A DNA stretch of 64,000 nucleotides from Cryobacterium psychrotolerans (GCF_900101115.1 NZ_FNFU01000005.1:62001-126000), one strand, 5' to 3'; positions 35,601-43,324 are shown, counted from the stretch's first letter. A program made the numbers and translations. The notes: generated by a model not told the origin, from the sequence alone.

Positions 35601-36103
35601 CCCGTCTGCGCATTCCCGAAGGCCACACCAAGTCCTCGACCTCGCAGCGGGACCGGTACCTCGACGTGCGCCAGCATGTCGCCGTGACCGCGGTGTGTCT
35701 CGACGAGGATCGTCGCGAGATCGCCAACTACGACTCTCTCGGCGGTAAGTCCGGCGGGGAGACCCAGGAACTCATCGCGTTCATTGTTGGTTCGGCGCTG
35801 CGGTACCAGCTCGGTGACGAGTCGCGTTCACGGCCCCGGTTCGCGCCGGTGTTCCTCGACGAAGGGTTCGTCAAGTCCGACGGCGAGTTCGCCGGCCGGG
35901 CCGTCAAGGCATGGCAGGACCTCGGATTCCAGCTCGTCATCGGAGCGCCGCTCGACAAGGTGACGGCTCTTGAACCCCACATGGACCGGCTCCTCACCGT
36001 CACCAAGAACGAGCAGGGGTACTCCTACGTTCAGGATTTGCTCGACGAGCCTGACGGGCAGCTCGACGAGCTCGACGATCAGATCGCCGGAGACGCAGCA
36101 TGA
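32687..36103 (+). CDS. jetC: Wadjet SMC ATPase JetC
   Basis: 1138 residues, an SMC/MukB-like ATPase. Walker A is GASGSGKST (50-58). Long coiled-coil segments flank a hinge-like region near 450-640. The ABC signature GGKSGGETQ lies near 1019 and Walker B VFLDEGF near 1056. JetC dimers extrude plasmid DNA loops with JetA and JetB until the complex stalls and JetD cuts. All ATPase motifs are intact. The gene overlaps jetB and jetD by 4 bp, giving a single translationally coupled operon. Confidence 0.94.
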   Translation: MTLDLMIPAQPRPGTGHAQWRIEALQMANWGGFHGRTEVRFSPGSNLMSGASGSGKSTVLDAYLALMMPSDTPFNGASNDAGGRARSAEQRNLLTYLRGKMDTNRVDGSDELRDQVLRGGKGEPIWGALAGTFINDDGRRYTALRMYFAKAGASVGGDVTTTFATVEGYLDISRLAPLADTRFDKRALKAALPGLVTFNTFYEFEDNIHTRLGIGGGDGGRKAMRLLARVQGGMQVKRVDGLYKSMVLEEPITYRVADDALAHFADLEAAYLKMTDEADKVKALRRLPGLQQDLAGAEAREFLIRQFGAEDAGPSPFRLWMLRTERELLDTAVAENRRKHAETTTTYTQAKADEAEYERQLTQIAEDKRSNGGDAIDERRSEMARLSRSRDEVYNSNVRFQTRTEAIDLVAPETVEQFAEAQVAAADFLAGFGAREAALLVTEDEVQDERAPLTSRQVDLMNEKKSLTGRSGMVPKRLHEARVQMAQAAGLDPMVDLPFVAELLDVLPEESRWRSAVENTLGGIARTVLVDRQTRDRLSAAIDGVPIRPRIRYQAVSLAEHEDWRGDPDHVSGKLAFKDSPFSRWVQDRVGDTGVDHLCVPDAASLTGQGARVTPSGQTRNGDKGAHGESGEGDIIGFSNEHRLADIDRLLAELEPEMAAMRKRLADVQARLSDLRQQKDAHGYVQDATWAAIDHLGIDRRIVELEDEIARLRSANRILDALQADEERIKPLLKEANRVKVLAHEGRNNLEARHGNLVSDQDEAQDGVDAIVNAQTATVTEAQQDYLDALFTGNWDATSLDSFARNMNALRKRLGEESEAARKTARNAVSAMESMFEAYKDRWTEHNLGVKVASADGYREILDRIESEGLYERRDRWRREFAAWSSDDLLRLNDAFDTALEDIEDRLAPINRILETLPFGGKGILQISLRRLQSDELGKFRRGLRELSSGLAQELTEQQVESRFTKLQEFMTRLRIPEGHTKSSTSQRDRYLDVRQHVAVTAVCLDEDRREIANYDSLGGKSGGETQELIAFIVGSALRYQLGDESRSRPRFAPVFLDEGFVKSDGEFAGRAVKAWQDLGFQLVIGAPLDKVTALEPHMDRLLTVTKNEQGYSYVQDLLDEPDGQLDELDDQIAGDAA

Positions 36104-37299
36104 AGGCGCCTGACACCGTCGTCGCGGACATCCGGCGCCGGCTGAGTGATAGGTGGCACACGGACCTGGTCGGTGGGGAAGCAGCGTTCCCGCACGCGTT
36201 CCCCCTCGGGCGCTTGGACGCCGACGCTCTGCGTGACGACTACGCGCCCATCCACGCGTGGACGGTCGGCATGCAGGACTGGGCTCGGCGAACCGGCGTT
36301 GTGCTCGATTACACCAACCGGAGAGCCAAGGGCGGCACTGTGCAGGCCGTCCCGGCTCACGCCCGAGTCGAGTCCATCGACGACGCCGCCCGGATTGTGG
36401 GCGGGGACTGGTCTGACCGGCTCGGGCGGGCCCGCATGCGGCTGGCCATCCTGCGGGAGGGCTACCCCCAGATGATCGACATCGGTCGCACCCTGCGGCT
36501 CATCGACACGTACGCAGCGGTCGACTTCGGGTTGCTTCTCACCGTCGCCGATTGGTACCTCCAGGACCCGGCTCGCGCCGCGCTCGGCGTCACCCCGAGG
36601 CAGGTCCCGCTCCCAGGCGTGCACGCGAAGTGGCTCCAGTCGCACAAGGCCGGGGTCCAGGCGCTCACAGGGCTTGCAGACCTGAGCCTCTTGCCCGAGC
36701 ACTCGTCGCGTATTCACTTCACCTACCTTGACCCCGATCACAGGGCTGCCGGTGGGCGCGTCCACGATTCGGCCACAGTGGGCGACTCCTTCGTGCCTGC
36801 TTATCAGCCCGAGGTCGTCATCATCTCGGAAAACAAAGACACAGCCATCCACTTCTTGCCCCTTGCCGGCGGCATCTCTGTCGAGGGCGTGGGCAAGGGC
36901 GGCAAGACGGTCGCGTCGTTCCCCTGGATCCGAGACGCGCCCGTGGTCGTCTACTGGGGCGACATCGACCGGGATGGGTACGAGATCTTGGACGGCTACC
37001 GCGCCGACTTCGATCGCGACGTCGACTCGATCCTGATGGACCCCGAGACCTACGAGGCGTATGAGCAGTTCGGTACTGACCTCGACAAGAATACGAAAGC
37101 GATCACGGCCGGAGCCCCGAGGCCAGGGACGAACCTCCATGCTGACGAACGGGCTGTGTATCTACGTGTTCTCGATGCTCAGCGCACCGGGCATCGGCGG
37201 GTCGAACAGGAACGGATTCCCTTGGGTCGGGCACTTGAGGCTGTGCAACTGGTCTGCAAGCAGTCCGTATCGGGTGTCTACGAGGGTCTGACGCCGTGA
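36100..37299 (+). CDS. jetD: Wadjet nuclease JetD (DUF3322 and DUF2220/Toprim)
   Basis: 399 residues. The N-terminal DUF3322 part has FPLGRLDADAL, and the C-terminal Toprim domain has SENKDTA (Glu, about 244) and YWGDIDRDG (Asp-x-Asp, about 287-289), related to the topoisomerase VI A subunit. JetD is the endonuclease that cleaves circular DNA captured by the JetABC motor. The catalytic residues are present. It overlaps jetC by 4 bp, and its stop overlaps the GTG of a small downstream gene. Confidence 0.94.
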   Translation: MKAPDTVVADIRRRLSDRWHTDLVGGEAAFPHAFPLGRLDADALRDDYAPIHAWTVGMQDWARRTGVVLDYTNRRAKGGTVQAVPAHARVESIDDAARIVGGDWSDRLGRARMRLAILREGYPQMIDIGRTLRLIDTYAAVDFGLLLTVADWYLQDPARAALGVTPRQVPLPGVHAKWLQSHKAGVQALTGLADLSLLPEHSSRIHFTYLDPDHRAAGGRVHDSATVGDSFVPAYQPEVVIISENKDTAIHFLPLAGGISVEGVGKGGKTVASFPWIRDAPVVVYWGDIDRDGYEILDGYRADFDRDVDSILMDPETYEAYEQFGTDLDKNTKAITAGAPRPGTNLHADERAVYLRVLDAQRTGHRRVEQERIPLGRALEAVQLVCKQSVSGVYEGLTP

Positions 37300-37469
37300 C
37301 CGCATCGACGCCCGGGAGGATCGAGCACACACCGCCGTTCGCGACTTGTCTGCGCGACTTGAACGACCAGAGCGTTCGTGACGAGATCGTCTCGGAGGCG
37401 CGGAAGGACGCGAACGCGACGCTGCTGCGCAAGAGTCGTGCTTCTACCCGTGCGCGCCAAGCCAGCTAG
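37296..37469 (+). CDS. Small charged protein coupled to jetD
   Basis: 57 residues starting VTASTPGRIEHTPPFATCL and ending in a basic tail KSRASTRARQAS. The GTG overlaps the jetD stop (GTGA), the same coupling used through the operon, which supports it as a real gene. No family is recognised. It is highly charged and helical, perhaps a nucleic-acid-binding or accessory peptide of the Wadjet operon. Confidence 0.5.
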   Translation: MTASTPGRIEHTPPFATCLRDLNDQSVRDEIVSEARKDANATLLRKSRASTRARQAS

Positions 37470-37471
37470 AC

Positions 37472-37606
37472 ATGAATGAGGTCCTCACATCGTTTCAGTA
37501 CCCGGTCTTCACGCGTGCCGTCGCGTACCTGCTGACGCCAGGGCAGAGTCTCAACCTCGTGTGGAGGCCAAGCGGTGTTGGTGATGTCAGCGTGCACAGC
37601 ACCTAG
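37472..37606 (+). CDS. Possible 44-residue protein
   Basis: It begins MNEVLTSFQYPVFTRAVAYL, 2 bp after the preceding stop, and ends at TAG 37604-37606. No ribosome site or family is seen. It could be a remnant of a truncated gene; support is only its position at the end of the operon. Confidence 0.25.
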   Translation: MNEVLTSFQYPVFTRAVAYLLTPGQSLNLVWRPSGVGDVSVHST

Positions 37607-37702
37607 ATGGTGTTTGTCGTTGCTAAACACGAATTAGAGCGAGAACAGTGGTGATTAACTCCTTCAGCGCACACGGCCGCGCGCGCTGCGTAGGAGTGTG
37701 GG

Positions 37703-38269
37703 TCAGGCGGTGAGTGCCGCCGGCGCCCAGGCCGGCCAGGAAGGCTCGCCGATCAGCAGGCCATGTTCATACTCCGCGACGCGGCGGAACGGGTTGCTGG
37801 CCGTGCTGTTGTCGAAGAACTCAGTGCGATGAGCCGTCGTGCGGGCCGCTGCGATGAGGTCCCACAGTCGTGCGTACCGCTCGCGAATCTTCTGCTCGGG
37901 CACGTCATGACCGCCGTAACGCACGCGTTCAGCAACACGACTCACCGCCACGTCGACGGGAAGCAGGATCACGTGCAGATGCACGAGGTAACCGCGTGCA
38001 ATCGCATCATCAACGAGGTCGAGTTTGCTCGGATGGCTGAACACCGTCTCAGTGATGAAAGATTTTCCGGCTGCCAGCAGCTGCACGCGCTCGTCGGCCG
38101 CGGCGCGAGATGCTTCGTAGGCATGCTCGGACTGGGCATCAGGCCAGCGCTCGGCGGCAATCACGTCGGCGTTCACAAACGGAAGGTGCGTCACCGGTTC
38201 CAGAAGGTGGGCGACGTAGGTGGACTTTCCCGAGCCGTTCGGCCCGGCGAGGAGGTGAAGGATCGGCAC
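37703..38269 (-). CDS. Zeta-toxin-family kinase
   Basis: 188 residues. A P-loop AGPNGSGKSTYVA (about 8-20) and the following NADVIAAERWP and FITETVFSHPSK segments match zeta-like kinases, which phosphorylate UDP-N-acetylglucosamine or other nucleotide sugars and stop growth. The start is a GTG 3 bp after the stop of the antitoxin-like gene upstream, so the pair is an operon. Confidence 0.85.
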   Translation of the reverse strand: MPILHLLAGPNGSGKSTYVAHLLEPVTHLPFVNADVIAAERWPDAQSEHAYEASRAAADERVQLLAAGKSFITETVFSHPSKLDLVDDAIARGYLVHLHVILLPVDVAVSRVAERVRYGGHDVPEQKIRERYARLWDLIAAARTTAHRTEFFDNSTASNPFRRVAEYEHGLLIGEPSWPAWAPAALTA

Positions 38270-38272
38270 CTG

Positions 38273-38647
38273 TTAGGCGTCGTCTTGCTGAGCGTGGTGA
38301 CGTTTGACCAGATGGCCCTGCGCGTCCGCTTCGCTCCATGAGCGTCCGGATTTCGCGAACTCGGTGGCGAGATTCAGCTTGGCCCGTCGCTCGTCCAGCT
38401 GCTCATCCCAGCTTGCCCGCACCACCGCCTGGTCACGTTCGCCGAGGTTGTCGTACTTGTAGCCGGCCTCGCCCGCGAGCACGCGCTGGACATCGCGGGG
38501 GCTTGTGCCAGGCGACGCCTCGAGCTCGCGCCCGATCCTGGCCCAATGGCTGATCTGCTGCGCAGCACTCCGGCTTGCAACAGCGCCAACTGATTTCGCG
38601 GCCTCAAAGAGGTCGCCGTCCACTCGCATCGGCATTGTGGTGCTCAT
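38273..38647 (-). CDS. ParD-like antitoxin
   Basis: 124 residues. The N-terminus has MRVDGDLFEAAKSVGAVASR and QISHWARIGRELE, the pattern of the ParD-like family of type II antitoxins with a ribbon-helix-helix fold. The C-terminal half is charged and likely disordered until bound. It precedes the zeta-type toxin by 3 bp. The ATG at 38647 begins the family homology; an upstream in-frame start would add 52 unlikely residues. TGTAGCAAACTGCTACA just upstream is a perfect palindromic operator candidate. Confidence 0.8.
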   Translation of the reverse strand: MSTTMPMRVDGDLFEAAKSVGAVASRSAAQQISHWARIGRELEASPGTSPRDVQRVLAGEAGYKYDNLGERDQAVVRASWDEQLDERRAKLNLATEFAKSGRSWSEADAQGHLVKRHHAQQDDA

Positions 38648-38651
38648 GCTG

Positions 38652-38675
38652 TGAGTGTAGCAAACTGCTACAGGA
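38652..38675. promoter_or_regulatory. Palindromic operator candidate before the parD-like gene
   Basis: The bases around 38656-38672 read TGTAGCAAACTGCTACA, with TGTAGCA and TGCTACA arms around an AAC core. It lies within 10 bp of the start of the antitoxin gene, where autorepressing antitoxins bind. Confidence 0.6.
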
Positions 38676-38699
38676 AGGTCGAGATGTTTCGACGAGTGA

Positions 38700-38963
38700 T
38701 TAGCGCAGTGGGGTGCGCAGCGGGTAGTGCAGCACGACCTCGCCGGCCAGGCTTCGACGATAGGACGCGTCATGGTCGTCGGCGCGGCTCGCGCGGTGGG
38801 CAACCGTGGCCATGTGACCGTTGGTGCCCCCGCACATCGCGCAGTGCTGCGGCGTGCTCGAGAATCTGCTGGCGTAGAGGCGCCGGGCGCCGCAGTCGTC
38901 GCAGATCCAGTTTCCGCAGGCGCGGCATGGTGCGGCCTCCAGAGTTGCCTCGGTATTCGACAT
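38700..38963 (-). CDS. Small zinc-ribbon protein
   Basis: 87 residues with two CxxC pairs and more: CRACGNWICDDCG, then CAMCG. This is a treble-clef/zinc-ribbon arrangement, followed by a basic C-terminal half. GAAGGG lies upstream of the ATG. It sits between two toxin-antitoxin operons. The function is not recognised. Confidence 0.55.
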   Translation of the reverse strand: MSNTEATLEAAPCRACGNWICDDCGARRLYASRFSSTPQHCAMCGGTNGHMATVAHRASRADDHDASYRRSLAGEVVLHYPLRTPLR

Positions 38964-38992
38964 TGGCTTGCACCCTTCGTGGGACGTATGCG

Positions 38993-39253
38993 CTATTGGT
39001 AGACCTCACGACGGTGCGCCACGCGGACCACCGTCACGACGGGGGCATCGTCGAGAAGCTCGTACAGCACCCGGTAATCGCCCACTCGAATTCGCCATGC
39101 GTTGCTTTCGCCCGTGAGCTTCTTGCAGCCGGCGGGCCGGGGATCGTGCTCCAGCTCGGCAATGCCGGCCAGGATGCGGCGGCGGATTCCGAGGTCAAGC
39201 TTTCTGATTTCTTTGGCGGCCGCGGTGGTGAACTCGACGCGGTAGGAACTCAC
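38993..39253 (-). CDS. relE: RelE/ParE-family toxin
   Basis: 86 residues with the RelE fold pattern: YRVEFTTAAAKEIRKLD, a helix RRRILAGIAELEHDPRP, KKLTG, WRIRVGDYRVLYEL and VVRVAHRREVY. The C-terminal Arg/His/Tyr set used for ribosome-dependent mRNA cleavage is present. It overlaps the antitoxin gene by 4 bp. Confidence 0.93.
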   Translation of the reverse strand: MSSYRVEFTTAAAKEIRKLDLGIRRRILAGIAELEHDPRPAGCKKLTGESNAWRIRVGDYRVLYELLDDAPVVTVVRVAHRREVYQ

Positions 39254-39528
39254 TCGTGTTGCTCAGAACCCGTGAGTTCAGAAAGCAGTTCGCCCAGGCC
39301 GACGCGCTCACCGTCATCAGCGGTCTTCGCTGCTCGGTACTCGGCGACATCCCTGTGCATTTCGAGCTGCTCGAGGAGCTCAAGATCTTCGGGCCCGATC
39401 AGCACGGCCGCCAGCTTGCCATTCTTGGTGATCTGGACGCGCTCGTGACCATAACCGGCACGGTTCACAACATCAGCGAGATCCCCGCGGAGGGACCGAA
39501 TCGTGACGGAAGAGGTGATGGTGTCCAT
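39250..39528 (-). CDS. Phd/YefM-family antitoxin
   Basis: 92 residues. The N-terminal Phd/YefM DNA-binding region includes SSVTIRSLRGDLADVVNRAGYGHERVQITKNGK split into typical strands, followed by IGPEDLELLEQLE and an acidic tail that wraps the toxin. It overlaps relE (ATGA). Direct GTGTACACA/GTGTGGACACAC palindromic bases upstream (about 39547-39585) are operator candidates. Confidence 0.92.
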   Translation of the reverse strand: MDTITSSVTIRSLRGDLADVVNRAGYGHERVQITKNGKLAAVLIGPEDLELLEQLEMHRDVAEYRAAKTADDGERVGLGELLSELTGSEQHE

Positions 39529-39588
39529 GCTCTGATTCTAGCACCTGTGTACACATGCAACATAGGTGCAGGTGTGGACACACAACGC

Positions 39589-40179
39589 TCATGCCGTGAG
39601 AATACCGCTTGTGGTCCCGCTCCTGCGGAGTCCGTAGATGGCATCGTTTGAACCGTCACGCGACCACTCAGCGAGCCCCACGGCCAGAGGCTCCGCCGCG
39701 TTCATCATCACGCCGGGGCGGGAGCGGGTGTGAGCCCATTCACCCGATGCGGTCGCAGGGACCTTCAGGCGTCGCGTGAAGGTCTCTCTTGAGAGGCGTG
39801 CGTCCTCGGGGAATTCGGCGCCCATCCACTGCGTGTATAGGGCGTGAAGGAAGCCGGCTGGCAGGAATTCCCAGGCGAAACGATCGGCGAATGCTCGCCA
39901 GAACGAGCGCACTTGCTCGTCGGCGAGAGCGAGTTCTGAGCCGTAGCGTTGCCGCGTAGCGTTTCCTGACGCGGCTCCGAGTGCGTAGGCAATGTCCGCC
40001 CAGGAGTGGGTGCGCTGGGGGCCAGCGCGCAGCTGGGCAACGCAGGAGCGGAGCAGCTCGTCAACACAGTCGCGTGCGGCGCTCAGTGCGGTGAGTTCGT
40101 CGAGTGAGGCGGGGCTGTTGGGGCTCAGGCAGCGGAGCTCGCCGATGGCGGTGTTGAGGGTTTGCTCGGTGTTTCGCAT
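39589..40179 (-). CDS. HTH protein beside the GTACCG repeat array, possible replication or regulatory factor
   Basis: 196 residues. A helix-turn-helix-like segment SWADIAYALGAASGNATRQRYG lies near 70-92. The C-terminal half contains FLHALYTQW, DARLSRETFTRRLK and SGEWAHTRSRPG, resembling the small winged-helix domains that end D5/P4-type primases. The ATG at 40179 has AGAGAG upstream. It reads away from a block of at least eight GTACCG motifs. Binding to these repeats is inferred from position only. Confidence 0.5.
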   Translation of the reverse strand: MRNTEQTLNTAIGELRCLSPNSPASLDELTALSAARDCVDELLRSCVAQLRAGPQRTHSWADIAYALGAASGNATRQRYGSELALADEQVRSFWRAFADRFAWEFLPAGFLHALYTQWMGAEFPEDARLSRETFTRRLKVPATASGEWAHTRSRPGVMMNAAEPLAVGLAEWSRDGSNDAIYGLRRSGTTSGILTA

Positions 40180-40236
40180 GGTGTTCTCTCTTTTCTTGTG
40201 GATGTCCCGTAACGCTGGTTTGCAGCGCAGAACGGC

Positions 40237-40700
40237 AAAAGTACCGGCGAAAGTACCGTATTTTTTCAATAGCGCTGGCATGCTCGTGGGAGCAGATTGC
40301 CAGATGAGGGTGCGTTTATGGAGCACGCGGGCGGCAGGGCAGGTACCGTATTTATTTCGCAGATTTTCAAAAACGGTACGCACTTCAGGGCGCTTTGGCC
40401 TGTCTTTCCCTTTGACTGTCTATTTTCAGAAGAGAGAAAGAGAGAGATGTACCCTATGTACCGCCTGATCGCAGAAACCCTACACATGCGCGCCTGCGCA
40501 CACGCACCTATAGAGTCCTGTCGAGATCGTGGTACAAACGGTACTTTTGCTCGTTTCCCCTGATCACGCAGCAGAACTGTGCATTTTCACGCGGTACCCA
40601 ACTGGTAACACGCATGTAGCCCTGCGGTGATGAATTGCTCTTTCATCAGGGGTTTTAGTGGCGTCGATACGAGGGCCAGAGGTACCGCGACACGTACCGT
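40237..40700. repeat. Array of GTACCG/CGGTAC repeats, iteron-like
   Basis: GTACCG occurs at 40241, 40253, 40343, 40458, 40682 and 40694, and its complement CGGTAC at 40374, 40539 and 40592, with further GGTAC variants at 40449 and 40531. Several lie in an extended AAAAGTACCG / GTACCGTATTT context next to A/T tracts. There is no supported gene in 40180-40770. The layout resembles plasmid origin iterons or a multi-site operator. Confidence 0.6.
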
Positions 40701-40770
40701 TTTTGGGATAACGCAGTAAATGGCTCTCCTGAGGGTCATTTTCACCCCGCAGGCAGCCCAACGGCGAGCC

Positions 40771-41415
40771 TCAGACGAGCAGGTCGAGGTAGACCCGCAC
40801 TGTCGCCGTGCCTGGCGCGATCTCGGTGAGGCCGTTGTCGACGATCGTGATGATCGAGGGGTCATCGGGGCCCTGTGCTGCATAGTCAGCGAAGCCGACC
40901 TCGCCGATGTTGAGCCCGGGGTCTCGGGCCCAGGCCCAGCGGGTGCTGAGGGGTTGCGCGAGCAACCAGGCGCCCAGCGCGTGCGCCACCTGTGCGGCGG
41001 TCTTGCCGGTGCTCATCGAGACATCCGTGTTGATCTCGATGTGCGGGGCCACTGCGCCGGGACGCCGGAAGCGATCTCTTTCGCGTGCGAGATCGAGGCC
41101 GGAGACTTGCAGCCGGCTGATCTCGCGAGGGCTGTCCTCGTAGTGCGCCGGCACGAAGCTGAGGGCCACCGCGTCGCCGACGGCGATCTCTGTGCTTGTG
41201 AGCCCCAGGGCCCTGATGCGCTCGAGCTCGATGGGCCGCTTGACGCGCCGGACGCTCTTGGTGAAGCTGCCACCGAGCCAGGCGCTCCAGGGGTCGCTGC
41301 TCAGGTCAGCGTGCACCATGGCCAGGCCAGAGGCGAGCGCCGCCGCGGCGACGGTGTCGAAGTGCGTGGACGGTTTGACGATGATCGTCTGGACGAGGCT
41401 CATGGCGATGCTCAC
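40771..41415 (-). CDS. Pth2-family peptidyl-tRNA hydrolase-like protein
   Basis: 214 residues. The C-terminal domain (about 100-214) has VSMSTGKTAAQVAHALGAWLL, the Pth2 motif region, and ends with IVDNGLTEIAPGTATV, matching the Asp-x-Gly-x-Thr-x-ile-x-x-Gly-Thr tail of Pth2. The N-terminal 100 residues are an addition not seen in archaeal Pth2 of about 120 residues. It may release peptidyl-tRNA, for instance after toxin attack on translation, or bind another ligand. A GTG start at 41415 is used; ATG 41403 is equally possible. Confidence 0.65.
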   Translation of the reverse strand: MSIAMSLVQTIIVKPSTHFDTVAAAALASGLAMVHADLSSDPWSAWLGGSFTKSVRRVKRPIELERIRALGLTSTEIAVGDAVALSFVPAHYEDSPREISRLQVSGLDLARERDRFRRPGAVAPHIEINTDVSMSTGKTAAQVAHALGAWLLAQPLSTRWAWARDPGLNIGEVGFADYAAQGPDDPSIITIVDNGLTEIAPGTATVRVYLDLLV

Positions 41416-41550
41416 TTTCTGGTCTCGCGGTGGGAGTGGGGGTGCGTAGCGCAGGATGAGCGTCAGCGCTGACCGTCACTGTCGGTATTAGGTGACTTAT
41501 CGTGTGACGCAGCCCTGTCTTATGGGGTGTTTGATTGGTACGCTAAGTGC

Positions 41551-41928
41551 ATGACAAATCTGGCAATGCGCCCACTGCGGCGCTCGGCGCACAAGGCCTC
41601 GGTGCAGTTGTCGTCGACGTCGATCGTGACGCGCCTTCAGGAGGTTCTCGGGCGTGATGTAGTCGCGATCATAACCAGCAAGACCCCCCGGCAGGTCTCG
41701 CGGTGGGTTGCAGGCGAAGCGAAGCCTCCTCTACAAGAACAACGCCTGCTGCGAGACACGTTCCAAGTCGTCGAGCTCCTGGCAGAGGTTGACCCGGATG
41801 AGGTCGTGCGCGCATGGTTCATCGGAATGAACCCGCAGTTGGACGACGCGGCGCCGGCAGAGTTAATCGCCGAGGGCCGAGTCCGTGATGTGATGGCTGC
41901 CGCGCGCGCGTTCGTTAATGCCGGTTGA
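41551..41928 (+). CDS. Xre/MbcA/ParS-type antitoxin of a RES system
   Basis: 125 residues. An HTH region (LQEVLGRDVVAIITSKTPRQVSRW) is followed by the toxin-binding segment ending in AWFIGMNPQLDDAAPAELI and VMAAARAFV, as in DUF2384/MbcA antitoxins. The ATG at 41551 begins the protein; a GTG at 41527 is possible. It overlaps the RES toxin gene by 11 bp. Confidence 0.88.
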   Translation: MTNLAMRPLRRSAHKASVQLSSTSIVTRLQEVLGRDVVAIITSKTPRQVSRWVAGEAKPPLQEQRLLRDTFQVVELLAEVDPDEVVRAWFIGMNPQLDDAAPAELIAEGRVRDVMAAARAFVNAG

Positions 41929-42592
41929 ACTTGCCCTGGTCTTCGCCCCATCCCCGCTGTGGCGGGTTGAGCGCACCGACCCGGCTCTTCGCTTCTCCCT
42001 GCTCAACCCCGTCGATGTGATGAATGACCGAGCCGGGAACCGGTTCGACATCCCCGGCGCTGGTGTCCTCTATGGCGCGACGAAAGCCGACGGCGGCTTC
42101 GCTGAAACATTGGCCGGTTTCCGTCCACGCGCGTCCATGGTCGGAGCGTTCAACAAGCTCACGCCGGAACCGGGCCGAGTACTCCCCGGGCAGGTCCCTG
42201 CGGCCTGGCTCAACACACGAAGGCTGCGGACCTTCGACGAGACGGGATCGCTACCGTTCGTTGATATCGAATCGCCGGCCACCCACGCCTACCTCACCGA
42301 GCAAGCCGCGACGGTTCTCCTGCACCAGGGGTTGGAAAACCTTGATGTCGCTGCCGTGCGGGGTCCGAACCGGCTCCTGACGCGCGCGATCGCAAGCTGG
42401 CTCTATTCCCGTACCGACGAACATGCACTCCCGCTCTACGCGGGGATCCGCTACGTGTCCCGGCTCGGTGACTTCGAGTGCTGGGCGATTTTTGACGGCA
42501 CACCCGTTGAGGTTCGCTCGTCAGCCCCGGTGGATCCGACAGATCCGGCGCTCAGGAAGGTGCTCGAACTCTTCGGCATGTCAATTGCGTAG
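41918..42592 (+). CDS. RES-domain toxin (NAD+-degrading family)
   Basis: 224 residues of RES domain: LWRVERTD, GVLYGATKADGGFAETLAGFRP, a central RLLTRAIASWLY and AGIRYVSRLGDFECWAIFD. The Arg, Glu and Ser residues that name the family are present. RES toxins such as MbcT deplete NAD+ and are neutralised by the Xre/MbcA partner encoded just before. The overlap with the antitoxin gene supports coupled translation. Confidence 0.9.
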   Translation: MPVELALVFAPSPLWRVERTDPALRFSLLNPVDVMNDRAGNRFDIPGAGVLYGATKADGGFAETLAGFRPRASMVGAFNKLTPEPGRVLPGQVPAAWLNTRRLRTFDETGSLPFVDIESPATHAYLTEQAATVLLHQGLENLDVAAVRGPNRLLTRAIASWLYSRTDEHALPLYAGIRYVSRLGDFECWAIFDGTPVEVRSSAPVDPTDPALRKVLELFGMSIA

Positions 42593-42756
42593 GTTTCGCT
42601 GTTGACGGCGGCTCGAGCAGGGTCGGCCAAGAGGGCCGTCAGGGCTGGTAGCCACTTTCGGAATCGGGCCTCTGAGTCTGGCCGGCGCCTTCGCCCAGCC
42701 CGTAGCGGTCGAGCACCATCCCGCGCAGCTCAGCTGTCGAGCTCGTAACCGAACGG

Positions 42757-43146
42757 ATGCGCCGCGTCGACCTGCTGACCAGCCGCGACGTCGCTGCGGC
42801 CGTGCGGGCCACGAAGGCAGTGGCTCCACGCGAAGAGCGGCAGGCGCAGTTTGAACGCCTCGTGAAAGCTGTCGTGGCACAGGTGCGCCGCAATAGTGCG
42901 CGTTATGTCGTCGATGCGGAGATGGAGAACCGGGCGAGGGCTCATCGGGGAAAGCCGCATGTGCCCATCGAGTCAATGGTCGTGCGGCTGGCGATGCTGG
43001 AGATCATTGAGCGCATGCCGACAGACAGGCTGACCGTCGAGGATGCTCGGAATGCTGCCCGGGTCGCGAAGCTACACATTGAGATGGCTTTTCAGGTCCG
43101 TCCGGCCGCGGTGATCAATCGGATCCACCGGCTGCAACTCTTTTAG
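42757..43146 (+). CDS. Hypothetical helical protein near the end of the defence section
   Basis: 129 residues, entirely helical and rich in Arg/Ala/Val, with IESMVVRLAMLEIIERMPTDRLTVEDARNAARVAKLHIE. I recognise no family. Its ribosome site is poor and the 160 bp before it are non-coding. Its codon use matches its neighbours, so it may be a real gene or the remaining part of one. Confidence 0.45.
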   Translation: MRRVDLLTSRDVAAAVRATKAVAPREERQAQFERLVKAVVAQVRRNSARYVVDAEMENRARAHRGKPHVPIESMVVRLAMLEIIERMPTDRLTVEDARNAARVAKLHIEMAFQVRPAAVINRIHRLQLF

Positions 43147-43324
43147 TTGACCGGCGCACGCCATCGCGGAGATGCTGGGGAATGGGGTGCTGCGACAGCA
43201 TGACTGGTAACGGGATCGGCCAGATGCTCGTCGCGTCGTGCCAAACGGCGGTGAAGTCGGATCTGAGCGAGCTCCTGGGCTGTTCCGAAACCCCTCGCCA
43301 GGTGCCACCTGAACGGAGATCCAC

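Noticed and set aside
40237-40700. GTACCG repeats considered as a CRISPR array
   Set aside because: Repeats are only about 6-10 bp, irregularly spaced and on both strands, with no cas genes nearby.
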